A stretch of 64,000 bases of DNA from CAVXEF01 sp963827315 (GCA_963827315.1 CAWHAL010000002.1:372001-436000), one strand, 5' to 3'; shown: positions 50,776-60,710, counted from the first letter of the stretch. The notes: generated by a model not told the origin, from the letters alone. Made by a program: numbers and translations.

Positions 50776-51936
50776 TTGAAGCTAAAGATGAAAGACGGTA
50801 GTAATAAAACAAAAAGGCCTGGAATGGCACTGGTGGTTGTTTTGCTTATCGTTATGGCGATAGCAGTGCTGGCTGTTGGGTTTTTGGCGCGAAGCGATAT
50901 TGAGCTGGCCTGTGGCCAGAACATGATACTCAAAGCCCAGATGGATTATTTGGCTGATTCGGCACTGGAGCACGCAAAGGGACTTATCCTTAACCCGCAG
51001 GATGTTACGTCAGAGTATTGGACGGGAGCCGCAGTGCAGCAATTGTTCGAAGGCAGCAGCGATTATTATGATGTCAACGTTACCAAGCTCGGAGAGCTTA
51101 ATTACCGGATAACGGGCACTGCCTACAGAGAAAAGGACGACGAACACGTTGGCAGCAGTGGTTTGACGGCAAATTTGCGACTGAACCCGTGTATTGCTGT
51201 TCGAACCGGGGACAAATGGACAACCACGCCCGGAACTGTGGTAAATGGCGACGTTTACACCAAGGGTGATTTGGGAGGTCTTGGCAGCATCTATGGAGAC
51301 GCGTTTGCTGCCGGCGCTATAAGTGCTGTATACGTTCAAGGGCAGAGATACGCGAACATCGCGGAAGATAACGCGCCTGTGAGTTTTCCGGATGTTCAGA
51401 TTAGTTATTTTTCGCCGCGGTATTATATTGGCTCCAATTCGTATTCCTGCGGTACTCTTTCGGAAGACCTTAACAATGTGACACTTGGTCCTACTGGGAC
51501 AAATCCTGCCGGCGTGTATTATCGAAACGGTAATTTGACGTTGTTCAACAATGTGGGTGTTACCGGCACACTCGTGGTAAAAGATAACCTTAATATAAAA
51601 GGCAGGGGTAACGGCATTACCGCGATGAAGAATTTTCCGGCTGTGGTTGTTGATGGCAAACTTGAGATGTTCGACAATGCCCAGTTGGCAATCATAGGAC
51701 TTGCTCAAATTAAAAGTGAAGTTAAGCATAGTGGTGCCAGTGGTGCAAGTTTAGGCATACTTGGTGCCTTGTTTATCAAGGACGGTGGCATTAATGGATT
51801 CGGGCCGTGGGTTGATATTATTGGTGTCACGGCTGCGCCTAACAGGGCGGCAACCGAAGTCCGGCCTGCGCCGGGTACCGCTCAAAGATGGAGCCCGGCG
51901 GCAGGGGCGTTTTTCGAGGAAATTAAAAGGCAGTAA
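50776..51936 (+). CDS. GspK/PilX-like tip protein
   Basis: 386-aa protein, the largest of the pseudopilin set, as expected for GspK. The N-terminal KRPGMALVVVLLIVMAIAVLAVGF has the leader Gly and hydrophobic helix but no Glu5, which is also typical of GspK. A helical region (LADSALEHAKGLIL) and a beta-rich part with polymer-like repeats (VVNGDVYTKGDLGGLGSIYGD) follow, resembling bactofilin-type or PilX-like beta helices. TTG 50776 is preferred over ATG 50788 because AGGTGG lies seven bases before it. Confidence 0.72.
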   Translation: MKLKMKDGSNKTKRPGMALVVVLLIVMAIAVLAVGFLARSDIELACGQNMILKAQMDYLADSALEHAKGLILNPQDVTSEYWTGAAVQQLFEGSSDYYDVNVTKLGELNYRITGTAYREKDDEHVGSSGLTANLRLNPCIAVRTGDKWTTTPGTVVNGDVYTKGDLGGLGSIYGDAFAAGAISAVYVQGQRYANIAEDNAPVSFPDVQISYFSPRYYIGSNSYSCGTLSEDLNNVTLGPTGTNPAGVYYRNGNLTLFNNVGVTGTLVVKDNLNIKGRGNGITAMKNFPAVVVDGKLEMFDNAQLAIIGLAQIKSEVKHSGASGASLGILGALFIKDGGINGFGPWVDIIGVTAAPNRAATEVRPAPGTAQRWSPAAGAFFEEIKRQ

Positions 51937-52362
51937 AGACTGCACTTAAATTTTATCGGTCCTTTCGGTCAGCAAAAATAAAAATCACAGGTAAGTTCTC
52001 ATATCAGTAACCGCTTTTTGTTGTTTTCTTACCCTTCCGATAATTCGGGATTTATTCTTGTATCAGCTTTGGCGGTTGTGTCGGTTTTGCCGGCTTTAAC
52101 CGTTAAATGGCCGAAAATCGGCAATTCTGCTGTTGTGGGTGTGGTTGGAAGGCTTGAGACCCTCGGGTTACTCCAGCGGTTTTTGGCATATCTGTAACCC
52201 CTGAATATTAGAGGACGTACCAGCCTGGGCAGCTTCTTTGCCTATGGCATGGCGTAACCATTTATGGTCGTTAAGGGACTCCTTTAATAGGCCGAAAAAG
52301 GAGAAAGGAAGTCGCGCATAGTGCGCCAAAATACTGATTTTTTGCGCAGAAGGACGGTAAAA
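51937..52362. other. Intergenic leader inside the secretion operon
   Basis: 426 bases between co-directional genes, unusually long for this operon. GGTTAC (about 52166) and GTAACC (about 52195) could pair, and the region is of mixed composition, so a structured leader or an internal promoter is possible. I looked for a c-di-GMP riboswitch because an HD-GYP gene lies downstream; the consensus core was not found. GAAGGA at 52349-52354 serves the next gene. Confidence 0.4.
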
Positions 52363-52920
52363 ATGCTGACTTATAAGCCGGTTCCAATGGTTTGTACATT
52401 GCCGCGTAGAGACTGTGAACCCAGAACCGGCGATTACAATTTTGGTTTTAGCGTGATAGAGATTCTGGTTGTGCTGGTGATTCTGGCGATAGTTGCGATG
52501 GTGGCGATTCCGGCGGCCAGTTCAGCCGGAGGTATGCAGCTTCGTTCAGCAGCGAATATGATAGCGGCGGACCTCGAGTACGCTAAAAGTATGGCGATTA
52601 CCAGAACACAGGATTTCTCAGTGGTCTTCGACTGCTCAAATGAAAGCTACCGGATAGAGAATCCAGACGGCGTGATACCGCATCCCGTGAAGAAGGGCTT
52701 CGATTACATCGTGAATTTGCCGGCTGCGGGTCTCGATAAGGTTGATATCGTGGATGCAGATTTCGATTCGGCTGGCACGGTCAAATTCGATTACCTCGGA
52801 AGTCCTCATAACGCCAGCGGTGGTCCCCTCGGCAGCGGTGTTATTACACTCCGCGCGAGTGGGGCGACAATCACGATTACTGTGGAGCCTGTTACGGGTT
52901 TTGTCTCGATTACGAACTGA
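52363..52920 (+). CDS. Minor pseudopilin, GspH-like
   Basis: 185-aa pseudopilin with an unusually long leader of about 27 residues before FGFSVIEILVVLVILAIVAMVAIPA (peptidase Gly, Phe1, Glu5). The GspH/FimT part follows: LRSAANMIAADLEYAKSMAITRTQDFSVVF, with a beta-rich C-terminal domain. Start ATG 52363 with GAAGGA before it; GTG 52321 is rejected. FimT-like proteins also bind DNA in type IV pili of other species, but here the secretion role is more likely. Confidence 0.8.
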   Translation: MLTYKPVPMVCTLPRRDCEPRTGDYNFGFSVIEILVVLVILAIVAMVAIPAASSAGGMQLRSAANMIAADLEYAKSMAITRTQDFSVVFDCSNESYRIENPDGVIPHPVKKGFDYIVNLPAAGLDKVDIVDADFDSAGTVKFDYLGSPHNASGGPLGSGVITLRASGATITITVEPVTGFVSITN

Positions 52921-52935
52921 TATTCGAAGTGAACA

Positions 52936-54186
52936 ATGATTAGTTGGAAGTTCAAAATTCATGGGATGTGTCCGATTGGGTTGGATATAGGCTATAGCTC
53001 TGTCAAGATGCTCCAGTTGGCGGTCAATGGCGGCCATAGGAGCGTTATTGCAGCAGCTAAAACTGACATCGCCCCGACCTTGAACGGCGACGGGGAGGCG
53101 AGAAGGAGCTTTGTGATTTCCGCTGTCAGGCGGATGCTGGCAAACGGCGGCTTCCGCGGCAGAAATGTCGTTTCTTGTCTGTCGAATGACAGTTTGAAAA
53201 TAGCGAGTCTGCGATTGGGACAGGCCGACAGTGTGAAGATTGAGCAGGCCGTCAAAAAAGAAATGCAGCCCCGCTTCGGCCTGGACCCTGACAAAGACGT
53301 AATCCATTACATTGTCGCCGGTGATGTCCGACATGGTGATGAAGTCAGGAGTGAGTTGATACTTCTGGCTGTGGATAGTGAGACGGTAAAGAACCACATT
53401 GATATGCTCGCTGAAGTCGGCCTTAAACCTGTCGCGGTAGATACGATTCCATGTGCGTTGTTCAGGGGTTTTGAGCGAATGCTCCATCGGCAGGAGGACA
53501 TGGAACAGACGGCTGTCTTTGTGGATGTGGGCAGTCGATTTACCACGGTCGTCTTTGGTCGCGTGGGAGAAATCAGTTTCATTAAGCAGATTCCGATAGC
53601 AAGTGCAAAGTTTGACCAGGAAGTAGCGGCAAAACTGGGTGTTGACATCACCAGCGCACAGACACTGCGAAGGACGCTGCGGTCCGAGAGGTTGTCAACT
53701 GCCGCCGGCTGGGGATTGACGTTTGATAAGACCAATAGCGGCGGAGCGATGCAACAGGGGCAGAATGGTACGGAGGATTCGTTTGGTGCTGACTCGGAAA
53801 GCAGCGGACCATTTGACAGTGTCAGACAGCGGCTTGATGCGTCGACCAGACAGGCGGTAGTCGATGCTGTCAGTGCGGTTGCCGAGGAGTTGACGAAGGA
53901 GATATCGCTGTGTTTTAGATATTACACGGTTACATTCAGAGGCAGACGCCTGGAACGGGCGGTTTTTGCCGGGGGAGGGGCATACGAAGATATCCTTCTT
54001 AATGTTCTAAGGCGGCAGTTGGCGGTCGAGATTGAGTTAGCACAACCGCTGAAAGGTTTCGACTTGATGAATGTGGATTTCGGCAGCGATAGACGGGGTT
54101 TGCTCTGTGAGTGGGCGGTAGCTGTTGGGCTTAGCCTTAGGGGCCTGACTCCGGACAAAACCGTCGAGAGCAAAACTGGCAGCTGA
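52936..54186 (+). CDS. pilM: PilM-like actin-fold ATPase
   Basis: 416-aa PilM/GspL-type cytoplasmic protein with an actin-like ATPase fold: PIGLDIGYSSVKMLQL (about 12-27), AVDTIPCALFRGFER, FVDVGSRFTTVVFGRVGEISF with phosphate-2 Asp, and FAGGGAYEDI. PilM binds the PilN N-terminus and links the cytoplasmic motor to the periplasmic assembly. The ATG 52936 start may be replaced by ATG 52966 (MCPIGLD), which matches family length better. Followed by PilN- and PilO-like genes, in the canonical order. Confidence 0.88.
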   Translation: MISWKFKIHGMCPIGLDIGYSSVKMLQLAVNGGHRSVIAAAKTDIAPTLNGDGEARRSFVISAVRRMLANGGFRGRNVVSCLSNDSLKIASLRLGQADSVKIEQAVKKEMQPRFGLDPDKDVIHYIVAGDVRHGDEVRSELILLAVDSETVKNHIDMLAEVGLKPVAVDTIPCALFRGFERMLHRQEDMEQTAVFVDVGSRFTTVVFGRVGEISFIKQIPIASAKFDQEVAAKLGVDITSAQTLRRTLRSERLSTAAGWGLTFDKTNSGGAMQQGQNGTEDSFGADSESSGPFDSVRQRLDASTRQAVVDAVSAVAEELTKEISLCFRYYTVTFRGRRLERAVFAGGGAYEDILLNVLRRQLAVEIELAQPLKGFDLMNVDFGSDRRGLLCEWAVAVGLSLRGLTPDKTVESKTGS

Positions 54187-54212
54187 AAGGTTCGCTGCGG
54201 GCAGAGGCAAAA

Positions 54213-54953
54213 GTGAAAGAGATAGATTTTATTCCGGATTGGTACAAAAGCGGCAGACGGCGTCTGGTTGGTTATTACGCGCAATACGCTGTTTTAGCCG
54301 GTGCCCTTGTTGTGATGATTATGTGGAGTTTGGTTATGACGTATTTAGTTTCCAGAGCCAGCGGGGAGATTGCTGCAGCCCGGTCGAGGCAGCAGGAAGC
54401 GCAATTGGTATCTCAGGAGTTTGACAGGATACAGAGCCAGGTGGCGAAGCTGCAAAAAAAGGCGGATATTATAACGAGCATTGGCTCCAGGGTAAATATC
54501 GCAAACGTTTTGGCTGAACTGAGTTTTTTGACCGACGAGAAAGTGGTGCTGAGCAAAGTGCAAATCACCACTGAGAAATTTATTGAAGAAGATGAAGATG
54601 CAACAGTTCGTGGGGCTGGTGTGAGAGTGGCTTCAGATAAACGTGCTGGCCGGGATGCTTCGGCGGCTGATTGGAGCGGCGATGTCCGGTTTAAGGTGGT
54701 TATAAGTGGTATGGCGGTGGACGCCGGTTGTGTGGCGGAGTTGATATGCAGGTTGGAAGATTCCCCTTATTTTTGTCTGGTTTACCCGTCCTTTTCAAGG
54801 AATGACCAGATAAAGGCTCAGAAGGGCAAGTCAGCCGATCGGCAGCCGACAGATAATTATCAGGTCAGTGAATTTGAGATAAGTTGCTATCTGGCAAATT
54901 ATCGCCAGGGAGATTTGACCACAAAACCGCAACCCAGCAAAGGTAGTGTGTAG
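54213..54953 (+). CDS. PilN-like inner-membrane assembly protein
   Basis: 246-aa protein. The conserved PilN N-terminus EIDFIPDWYKSGR binds PilM. A membrane helix (about 22-48) and a coiled coil (SGEIAAARSRQQEAQLVSQEFDRIQSQVAKL) follow, then a periplasmic ferredoxin-like domain. Start GTG 54213 with AGAGG before it. Order PilM-PilN-PilO matches type IV pilus and cytoplasm-linked type II systems (GspL split into two). Confidence 0.85.
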   Translation: MKEIDFIPDWYKSGRRRLVGYYAQYAVLAGALVVMIMWSLVMTYLVSRASGEIAAARSRQQEAQLVSQEFDRIQSQVAKLQKKADIITSIGSRVNIANVLAELSFLTDEKVVLSKVQITTEKFIEEDEDATVRGAGVRVASDKRAGRDASAADWSGDVRFKVVISGMAVDAGCVAELICRLEDSPYFCLVYPSFSRNDQIKAQKGKSADRQPTDNYQVSEFEISCYLANYRQGDLTTKPQPSKGSV

Positions 54954-54967
54954 CAAGGTAGCTGAAG

Positions 54968-55510
54968 ATGTTTCGTGAAAGAAAACAAATAGTAATTTGT
55001 ATCGTGGCGGCGGTGACAATCGTCGGCTTTGTGTTGTTTAGTTACCTGCCGCTACGAAAGAAAATGAGGGCCCTTTCGCAGGACAGAATACTGCAGCAAA
55101 GCGCTATCAGCAAGGCGTCGGATCAAAGACAACAGATGCCGCAGCTGAAGCAGCGCCTGTTGGAGCTTCAGAAGATAGTTGAAAATTACCAGGCCGGTAT
55201 CCCTGCTCAAAGGGACCTCGGAGGGTTTTTGCAGAAAATTGCTGATTTAATGAATCAGCAGATGCTCAGTCATCAGTTCGTAGAGCATGGTACCGAATCA
55301 AAGATTAGCGCTTTGAACGGTATACCGGTCAATATGCGGTGTAAAGGTAAGTTGAAGCAATTGTTCGAGTTTTACAGGCAGCTTCAGCAGATTGACAGGC
55401 AGGTTCGGATTAGACAGGTGGAACTTATCAATGATGCCGATTTTGGCGGTGAAGTAAGCATGCAGACAAAAGCGATTATTTACTACCAGTCGGCGGATGA
55501 AAAGCAATAG
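54968..55510 (+). CDS. PilO-like inner-membrane assembly protein
   Basis: 180-aa protein with an N-terminal membrane helix (about 8-27), a coiled coil (KASDQRQQMPQLKQRLLELQKIVENYQ) and a small periplasmic domain with PVNMRCKGKLKQLFEFYRQLQQIDRQVRI, the PilO/GspM fold. It should form a heterodimer with the PilN-like protein. Starts 14 bases after it. Confidence 0.85.
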   Translation: MFRERKQIVICIVAAVTIVGFVLFSYLPLRKKMRALSQDRILQQSAISKASDQRQQMPQLKQRLLELQKIVENYQAGIPAQRDLGGFLQKIADLMNQQMLSHQFVEHGTESKISALNGIPVNMRCKGKLKQLFEFYRQLQQIDRQVRIRQVELINDADFGGEVSMQTKAIIYYQSADEKQ

Positions 55511-55557
55511 TGTCGCTTCTGAATAGGATAAAGGTATTTAGGGCTTTGTAGGAAGAT

Positions 55558-56130
55558 ATGAAGGAAACTATCAGAAACGGGTGGCAGAACGTTGGTGGGC
55601 TTATGGGCCGGCTCATCGCGCAAAAGAAAAAAACAGCAGTGGCGGTCTGTATTATACTTGTAATGGTGTTTATGTGGGTCAAGGTGCTGCTGCCAAATGC
55701 TCCGGCTCGTGCCACCGCTGATGTGGTTGATGATACTGTTCAGCAGTCACAGTCGAAGTTAAAGATAGTTTATGTGTCGTTGCCGGTTGTAAAGGGAAGA
55801 AATGACACCCTCACAAGGGATTTTTTCACTGTTGGGAATGGATTTATCAGTGGCGGAGCAGGGGTGGGTGATATTTCAGGCCCGGGAAGTAAAACATTGA
55901 CCAGACGAATCGCTGAAAAATTGAAGCTTGATGCAATAGTATCAGGTGAGAATCCTCAGGCGTTTATCAATGATGCGTTGGTTTCCCAGGGCGACAAATT
56001 GGTGGTGCGGGATGGAGAAAGAGAGTATGAGTTCGTCGTGGTCAAAATTGGACAAGGCACAGTGTTTATAAGGTGTCAGGATGTGGAAATAACACTAAAG
56101 CTTGCTTCGGCAGTCGAAGGGGCTGATTAG
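55558..56130 (+). CDS. GspC/PilP-like periplasmic linker protein
   Basis: 190-aa protein with an N-terminal membrane helix (about 27-47) and a periplasmic region. The C-terminal part (AFINDALVSQGDKLVVRDGEREYEFVVVKIGQGTVFIRCQDVEITLKL) has the layout of the GspC/PilP homology region, which joins the inner-membrane platform to the secretin. Assignment is from fold pattern and its place directly before the secretin gene. Confidence 0.6.
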   Translation: MKETIRNGWQNVGGLMGRLIAQKKKTAVAVCIILVMVFMWVKVLLPNAPARATADVVDDTVQQSQSKLKIVYVSLPVVKGRNDTLTRDFFTVGNGFISGGAGVGDISGPGSKTLTRRIAEKLKLDAIVSGENPQAFINDALVSQGDKLVVRDGEREYEFVVVKIGQGTVFIRCQDVEITLKLASAVEGAD

Positions 56131-56172
56131 ATTCTGTCGGATCCTGTGCCGCACAAGAGCAGGAGTTGAATC

Positions 56173-57921
56173 ATGTTTGGTGAATCGAAAACTTATAAGG
56201 GGGTGCGAATCGCAAGAGGCTTGCTCGTGTGGAGCTTTGTTTTTGTGGCAATGACGGCGGTGCCGACAAGTGGTTCCGGAGAAGGCGATGTGGAGGCCGT
56301 TGAGATAGAAGCAGCCGATGGGAATACCCCGATGGAGGTTGCTAAGCCAGCGGTTGGTCCGGCAGAGGTCCCCTCAGGGGGAACAATCCAGTCGATTACT
56401 TTCAAGAAGGATATGAAAATCAGGGATGCGCTGGCGTTTTTGGGAGCCAAGTATCGCAAGAATATTTGGCCGTCACAAAAAGTGGATGGCCTGATTACGG
56501 TAACCAGCCTTTACGATGTTACGTTTGAAGAAGCGATGGATGCGATTTTGGGGTATGGTTTCAGGTATGAGCAGGAAGGCAACTTTATCAAGGTGTACAC
56601 CGCTGAGGAATATGAGCAAATCAAACAGGATAAGAACAGGATGACATATAAAGTGTTTACTTTGCACTACGTCACCGCCGCTGAAACCAAAAAGCTGATT
56701 TTGCCGGTTCTCAGTGAAAACGGCAAAGTTGAGGTTACTGCAGCGGCTGAGACCGGCGTCCCCGTGGAGGAGTCCATCAGTTCGACCTCTGGTGGCGGCG
56801 ATAAAGTGGCGATGAATGATACTATCATTGTTTACGATTATCCCGAGAATGTCGCCAAAGCCGAAGATGTTGTGGCCTCGCTCGATGTCAAACCCAGGCA
56901 GATTCTTATCGAGGCAACCATCTTAAGCGCAACTCTTACTGAGGATATGCAGTTTGGTATTGACTGGCAGACGCTCGAAGAGAGTTTTAGTGGATTGTCA
57001 AGTATTAAAAAATATTCTTCGGACTATTACAAGTTTGCCAGTTCTTCAGTGGTGACAAAGACAGGAGGATTAACGGTTGGTTTTCCATACGACAACGCCG
57101 CGGCGTTTATCAGGGCGGTCGAAGCAGTTACTGATGTGACGATTCTGGCCAATCCCAAGATATTGGCTGTCAATAAGCAGGTTGGCCAGGTCTACATCGG
57201 CAAAAAAATGGGCTATAAATCCCAGACCACCCAGACGGATACATCCACTACCGAGCAGGTGACGTTTCTTGACACCGGTACGAAGCTGTCGTTCAGGCCT
57301 TATATTTGCGACGATGGTTATATCCGGATGGATATCCATTCCAAAGACAGCTCCGGCGCGTTCAATGCTCAGAACGCCCCAGATGAAACCTCGGCCGAGC
57401 TGGTGAGCAATATAATGGTCAAGGATGGTCAGACTATAGTGATTGGCGGCTTGTTTAGGGATAAAGTTACAACGACGCGCGCCCAGATTCCGGTGCTCGG
57501 CGATTTGCCGATTGTAGGCTGGCTGTTTAGAGGAACGACGGATAATAGCGAACGACAGGAAGTTATGGTCTTGCTCACCCCTCATATCATAACCGAGCCT
57601 AATCAGCTTGATGGTGACGCCAGAACAGCCGATGTTGGGCGTAAACGGATGGGTATGAGAGAGGTACTGCAGTGGACCAATAGAGCAAAGCTGGCGGAGG
57701 ACCGCTATAGAAACGCCGTTGAGTATTACGCCAGAGGTAAGACCAAAAAGGCGTTGAATGAATTGAATTGGGCTCTTATGGTTCGGCCGACGTATCTGGA
57801 GGCGCTCCGGCTGAAAGAAAGGATTATCTGTGAGACTGCTCCTGATAGTCTGCAGACTATGGAAAGAGTTATGCTTGAGGTTATTGAGAAGGAAGAGTCT
57901 CGCAACTGGCTTAGAAGATAA
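56173..57921 (+). CDS. gspD: Type II secretion secretin GspD, with C-terminal TPR-like tail
   Basis: 582-aa outer-membrane secretin, the exit pore. A signal-anchor region precedes the N0-like domain (TFKKDMKIRDALAFLGAKYRKNIWP), N1 (MTYKVFTLHYVTAAETKKLI) and the secretin core with QILIEATILSATLTEDMQFG and GQTIVIGGLFRDKV followed by VPVLGDLPIVGWLF-like PVLGDLPIVGWLFRG and EVMVLLTPHII. After the core, about 90 residues (RDRYRNAVEYYARGKTKKALNELNWALMVRPTYLEAL-like) form a TPR-type pair of helices, unusual at this end of a secretin. It may bind the TPR protein encoded next. Confidence 0.92.
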   Translation: MFGESKTYKGVRIARGLLVWSFVFVAMTAVPTSGSGEGDVEAVEIEAADGNTPMEVAKPAVGPAEVPSGGTIQSITFKKDMKIRDALAFLGAKYRKNIWPSQKVDGLITVTSLYDVTFEEAMDAILGYGFRYEQEGNFIKVYTAEEYEQIKQDKNRMTYKVFTLHYVTAAETKKLILPVLSENGKVEVTAAAETGVPVEESISSTSGGGDKVAMNDTIIVYDYPENVAKAEDVVASLDVKPRQILIEATILSATLTEDMQFGIDWQTLEESFSGLSSIKKYSSDYYKFASSSVVTKTGGLTVGFPYDNAAAFIRAVEAVTDVTILANPKILAVNKQVGQVYIGKKMGYKSQTTQTDTSTTEQVTFLDTGTKLSFRPYICDDGYIRMDIHSKDSSGAFNAQNAPDETSAELVSNIMVKDGQTIVIGGLFRDKVTTTRAQIPVLGDLPIVGWLFRGTTDNSERQEVMVLLTPHIITEPNQLDGDARTADVGRKRMGMREVLQWTNRAKLAEDRYRNAVEYYARGKTKKALNELNWALMVRPTYLEALRLKERIICETAPDSLQTMERVMLEVIEKEESRNWLRR

Positions 57922-57950
57922 ATAAATCACACAGGTAAGGAAGATTAGAG

Positions 57951-59174
57951 ATGTTACGCAGGGCTATATTGACAGGTATCATAATTTTGTGTGGGGTCAG
58001 CGGTTGTGAATCGCAGTCAAGGGGCAAAAAGCTGACACAAACGCAGCTGCAGAGGGTTTCGGCTTATGCACAGTTGAACCTTGTCGAGCAGCAATATCAG
58101 AGTGAGCAGTTTGAGCAGGCCTTGGAAACCGTTTCCAAGTGTGTAAAGGCAAACCCCGATATGCCGCAGGCCCATTTGTTGTTTGGGAAATTATTGTTGA
58201 CACAGAAGCAATTCTATAAGGCAACGAGTGAGTTAACCAAGGCTGTCGAGCTCGACGAAAAGCTGGACAGTGGATGGTACTGGCTTGGAGTTGCCGCTGA
58301 GGGAAGAGAAAATTACCAGCAGGCTCAGACCTGTTATGCCAAGGCGATGAGCCTGAGACCTGAAAACATTGATTATATTCTTGCGACGGCGGAGGTTTAT
58401 TCTGTGCAGGACAGGAAAGACGACGCCGTACAGTTGCTCGAAAGGAAAATCGCAGAGATACCAAACGAAATTTCACTGAAAGTTGCCTGCGCTGATTTTT
58501 TGTGGCAGATTGGAAATGACCAGCGGGCCATTGAGCTTTACAGACAGGCGATGCTTATGGCTGGTGACGATTACAATGAGGATATCGCCGAATCGCTGGG
58601 GTATTGCTACATTTTTGCCGGCAACTGGAGTGAAGCTGCGAAGATTTTTACCGAACTAAGTGAGCGGTGTACGCAGCAGCAGAGGAAGAACCTCTATCTT
58701 CAGGTGGCAGCTCTGTGTGGCATGAGTGCTGGTGGTTATGGCACCGCTGTTAATTGCTATGACCGATTGACCGTTACAGAGAGGGATAACCCTCAGGTAT
58801 GGCTGAAACTGGGTCAGGCAGCTTTGGGTGTTGGAGCGGCTGGCAGGGCGGTTGAATGTGGACGAAAGGCTCTGAGCCTCCAGGCCGGTTTGGCGGAAGC
58901 AATTGCTCTCGTCGGCTGTGCGCAATATGTCGGCGGTGATTATACCGCTGCAATCGCTGAGTTTGAGAAGATAGCGACTGATGATAAATACGGGGCTTTT
59001 TCCTGGCTGATGAGGGCAAGGTGTTACGGCCGGCTGGGCAAGGTGGTTAAAGCTAAGCTCGCGTGCCAAAAGGCGCTCGAAATGAATCCTAACAGCAAAC
59101 TCGGAAAGTTTCTTGCCCAGGATATGGAAGAAGCGCCTCTGCCGCTTGAGGCCGCAAGCCGACTCACGAATTAA
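57951..59174 (+). CDS. TPR-repeat lipoprotein
   Basis: 407-aa exported protein with a lipobox-like signal (GVSGC, Cys about 19) and about eight tetratricopeptide repeats (for example AHLLFGKLLLTQKQFYKATSELTKAVELD, WLGVAAEGRENYQQAQTCYAKAMSLRPE, VWLKLGQAALGVGAAGRAVECGRKALSL). TPR lipoproteins such as PilF/PilW act as pilotins that help secretins assemble in the outer membrane, and the gene follows the secretin by 30 bases, so this role is likely but inferred. Confidence 0.82.
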   Translation: MLRRAILTGIIILCGVSGCESQSRGKKLTQTQLQRVSAYAQLNLVEQQYQSEQFEQALETVSKCVKANPDMPQAHLLFGKLLLTQKQFYKATSELTKAVELDEKLDSGWYWLGVAAEGRENYQQAQTCYAKAMSLRPENIDYILATAEVYSVQDRKDDAVQLLERKIAEIPNEISLKVACADFLWQIGNDQRAIELYRQAMLMAGDDYNEDIAESLGYCYIFAGNWSEAAKIFTELSERCTQQQRKNLYLQVAALCGMSAGGYGTAVNCYDRLTVTERDNPQVWLKLGQAALGVGAAGRAVECGRKALSLQAGLAEAIALVGCAQYVGGDYTAAIAEFEKIATDDKYGAFSWLMRARCYGRLGKVVKAKLACQKALEMNPNSKLGKFLAQDMEEAPLPLEAASRLTN

Positions 59175-59201
59175 AAGTTTGGGAAAGTCGGAGTTATTGG
59201 T

Positions 59202-60676
59202 TTGAAGCTCATCAGAAACATATATCTGGTAGTCGCCACCATTGTGGTACTAAGTTTGTTCTTGGTTGGCTGGGGGTGGTGGTGTTGTTCTGGCATCGGA
59301 GGTGGAGGTTTCACCTGGAGGGTGCTGATTTGGAGTATTTGTGCGGCTGTGGGCGTGGTCTGGCTCAGCTGGTATTGGCTGAGATTGGGTCGGGCAGTCA
59401 CGTCCATAGCCAACAGGCTCACGGCCGACCAGCCGACCAATATCAAGCTGTGCAACAGCACAATACTAAAAGAATTGGACAAAGCGATTGATGAAAAACT
59501 TGGCCAGGAGAGAGATTGCAAACTCGCCCTCAAAAGGCAAATAGAAGATTTGCATATCCAGATTCAACTTTCGCAGAGACAAACGATAAATATTGAGGCC
59601 ATTATATACAGTATTCGTGATGCAGTTATAGTTATTGATGAATTTGATAGATTGCTGATGGCAAATGAAGCGGCTGGCGCTCTCTTCAATTTTGATTTTA
59701 AAAGTTCACGGCACAAGGCGGTTGGTGAGCTGATAAGTGTGGATAAAAGTGAATTTGTGGATTTTCTGCGTCAGTGCAGACAAACCGGCGAACGACATAC
59801 CAGACGGGAAATCGTGTTTGCCGCAGATGCAAAGACAAGAACTTACGATTGTATCGTCTCGTGCGTTTATGACGCCTGTACCCGCGTTACCGCAGGTGCG
59901 AGCGGCACAGAACAGGTCTGTGGGGTCGTAGCCGTGCTGCATGATGTTACACGCGAGAAAGAAATATCGCAGATGAAGAGTGATTTTGTGAACCACGTTT
60001 CGCACGAATTAAAAACCCCGATTGCGGTCATAACCGCTTATTCGGAGATGCTGGCAGATGGTGAAGCGGATGGTGAAAAAACCAGGAAAGAATTTTATTC
60101 GGTGATTCAAGGTCAGGCGGAAAGACTGACCCGGCTGATTGAGGATATCCTGAATATTTGCGCATAGAGTCCGGCCTGGTGAAAGTGACAAAGAAACCCG
60201 TTAGTCTGACGATATTGATAGAAGAGCAGCTTCAAATGATAAAGAGCTATGCTGAGGAAAAGAACATTACGGTTATTAGTCAAAAGCCGATAGTTTTTGA
60301 CCAGATATATGCGGATAAAGACATGATTTCTCAGGCTATTATCAATCTGCTCAGCAATGCCGTCAAATATACCAGTCCCGGAGGTTCGGTGGAGATTAAG
60401 ACAGAGGTTGACGAAATTGCGGCCGTGGCACGGGTCAGTGTTACCGATACGGGGGTCGGAATTCCTGCGGAGGAGCTGGAGCACATATTTGATAAGTTTT
60501 ACAGGGTCGAGGCAAACAAAGAGCAGGCAAAAGGAACCGGCTTGGGCCTTAATCTTGTTAAGCAGATAGTTGAGAAAGTTCACAATGGTCGCGTATTTGT
60601 TACAAGCAGAGTTGGCCAAGGCAGCACTTTTGGCTTTGAGTTGCCTTTGGCAGCGGCGGAAGTGGTGAAGGTTTGA
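59202..60676 (+). CDS. Sensor histidine kinase, frame interrupted
   Basis: Membrane sensor kinase: two transmembrane helices in the first 75 residues, a cytoplasmic PAS domain (about 125-250, AIIYSIRDAVIVIDEFDRLLMANEAA), the HisKA domain with phosphorylatable His in FVNHVSHELKTP, and the HATPase domain (QAIINLLSNAVKYT, VTDTGVGIPAEELEHIFDKF, GTGLGLNLVKQIVEKV). The frame from TTG 59202 stops at 60167 after DILNICA; a second frame from 60158 continues with RIESGLVKVTKK. One missing C near 60160 (TGC[C]GC) would restore DILNICRIESG, the typical sequence. Total length about 491 residues. TTG is supported by GGAG eight bases before. Confidence 0.9.
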
Positions 60677-60710
60677 GATAGGGCACACTAAGTTTTGTGG
60701 AGGCGAGACG

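Noticed and set aside
51937..52362. c-di-GMP-I riboswitch in the secretion operon leader
   Set aside because: Only a short GGTTAC/GTAACC pairing was seen; the conserved core is missing.
52636..53487. 283-codon minus-strand frame over the GspH and PilM genes
   Set aside because: It spans two well-supported genes in the opposite direction and has no recognisable domain.
57070..57930. 286-codon frame opposite the secretin gene
   Set aside because: Antisense shadow; the plus-strand secretin core motifs are unmistakable.
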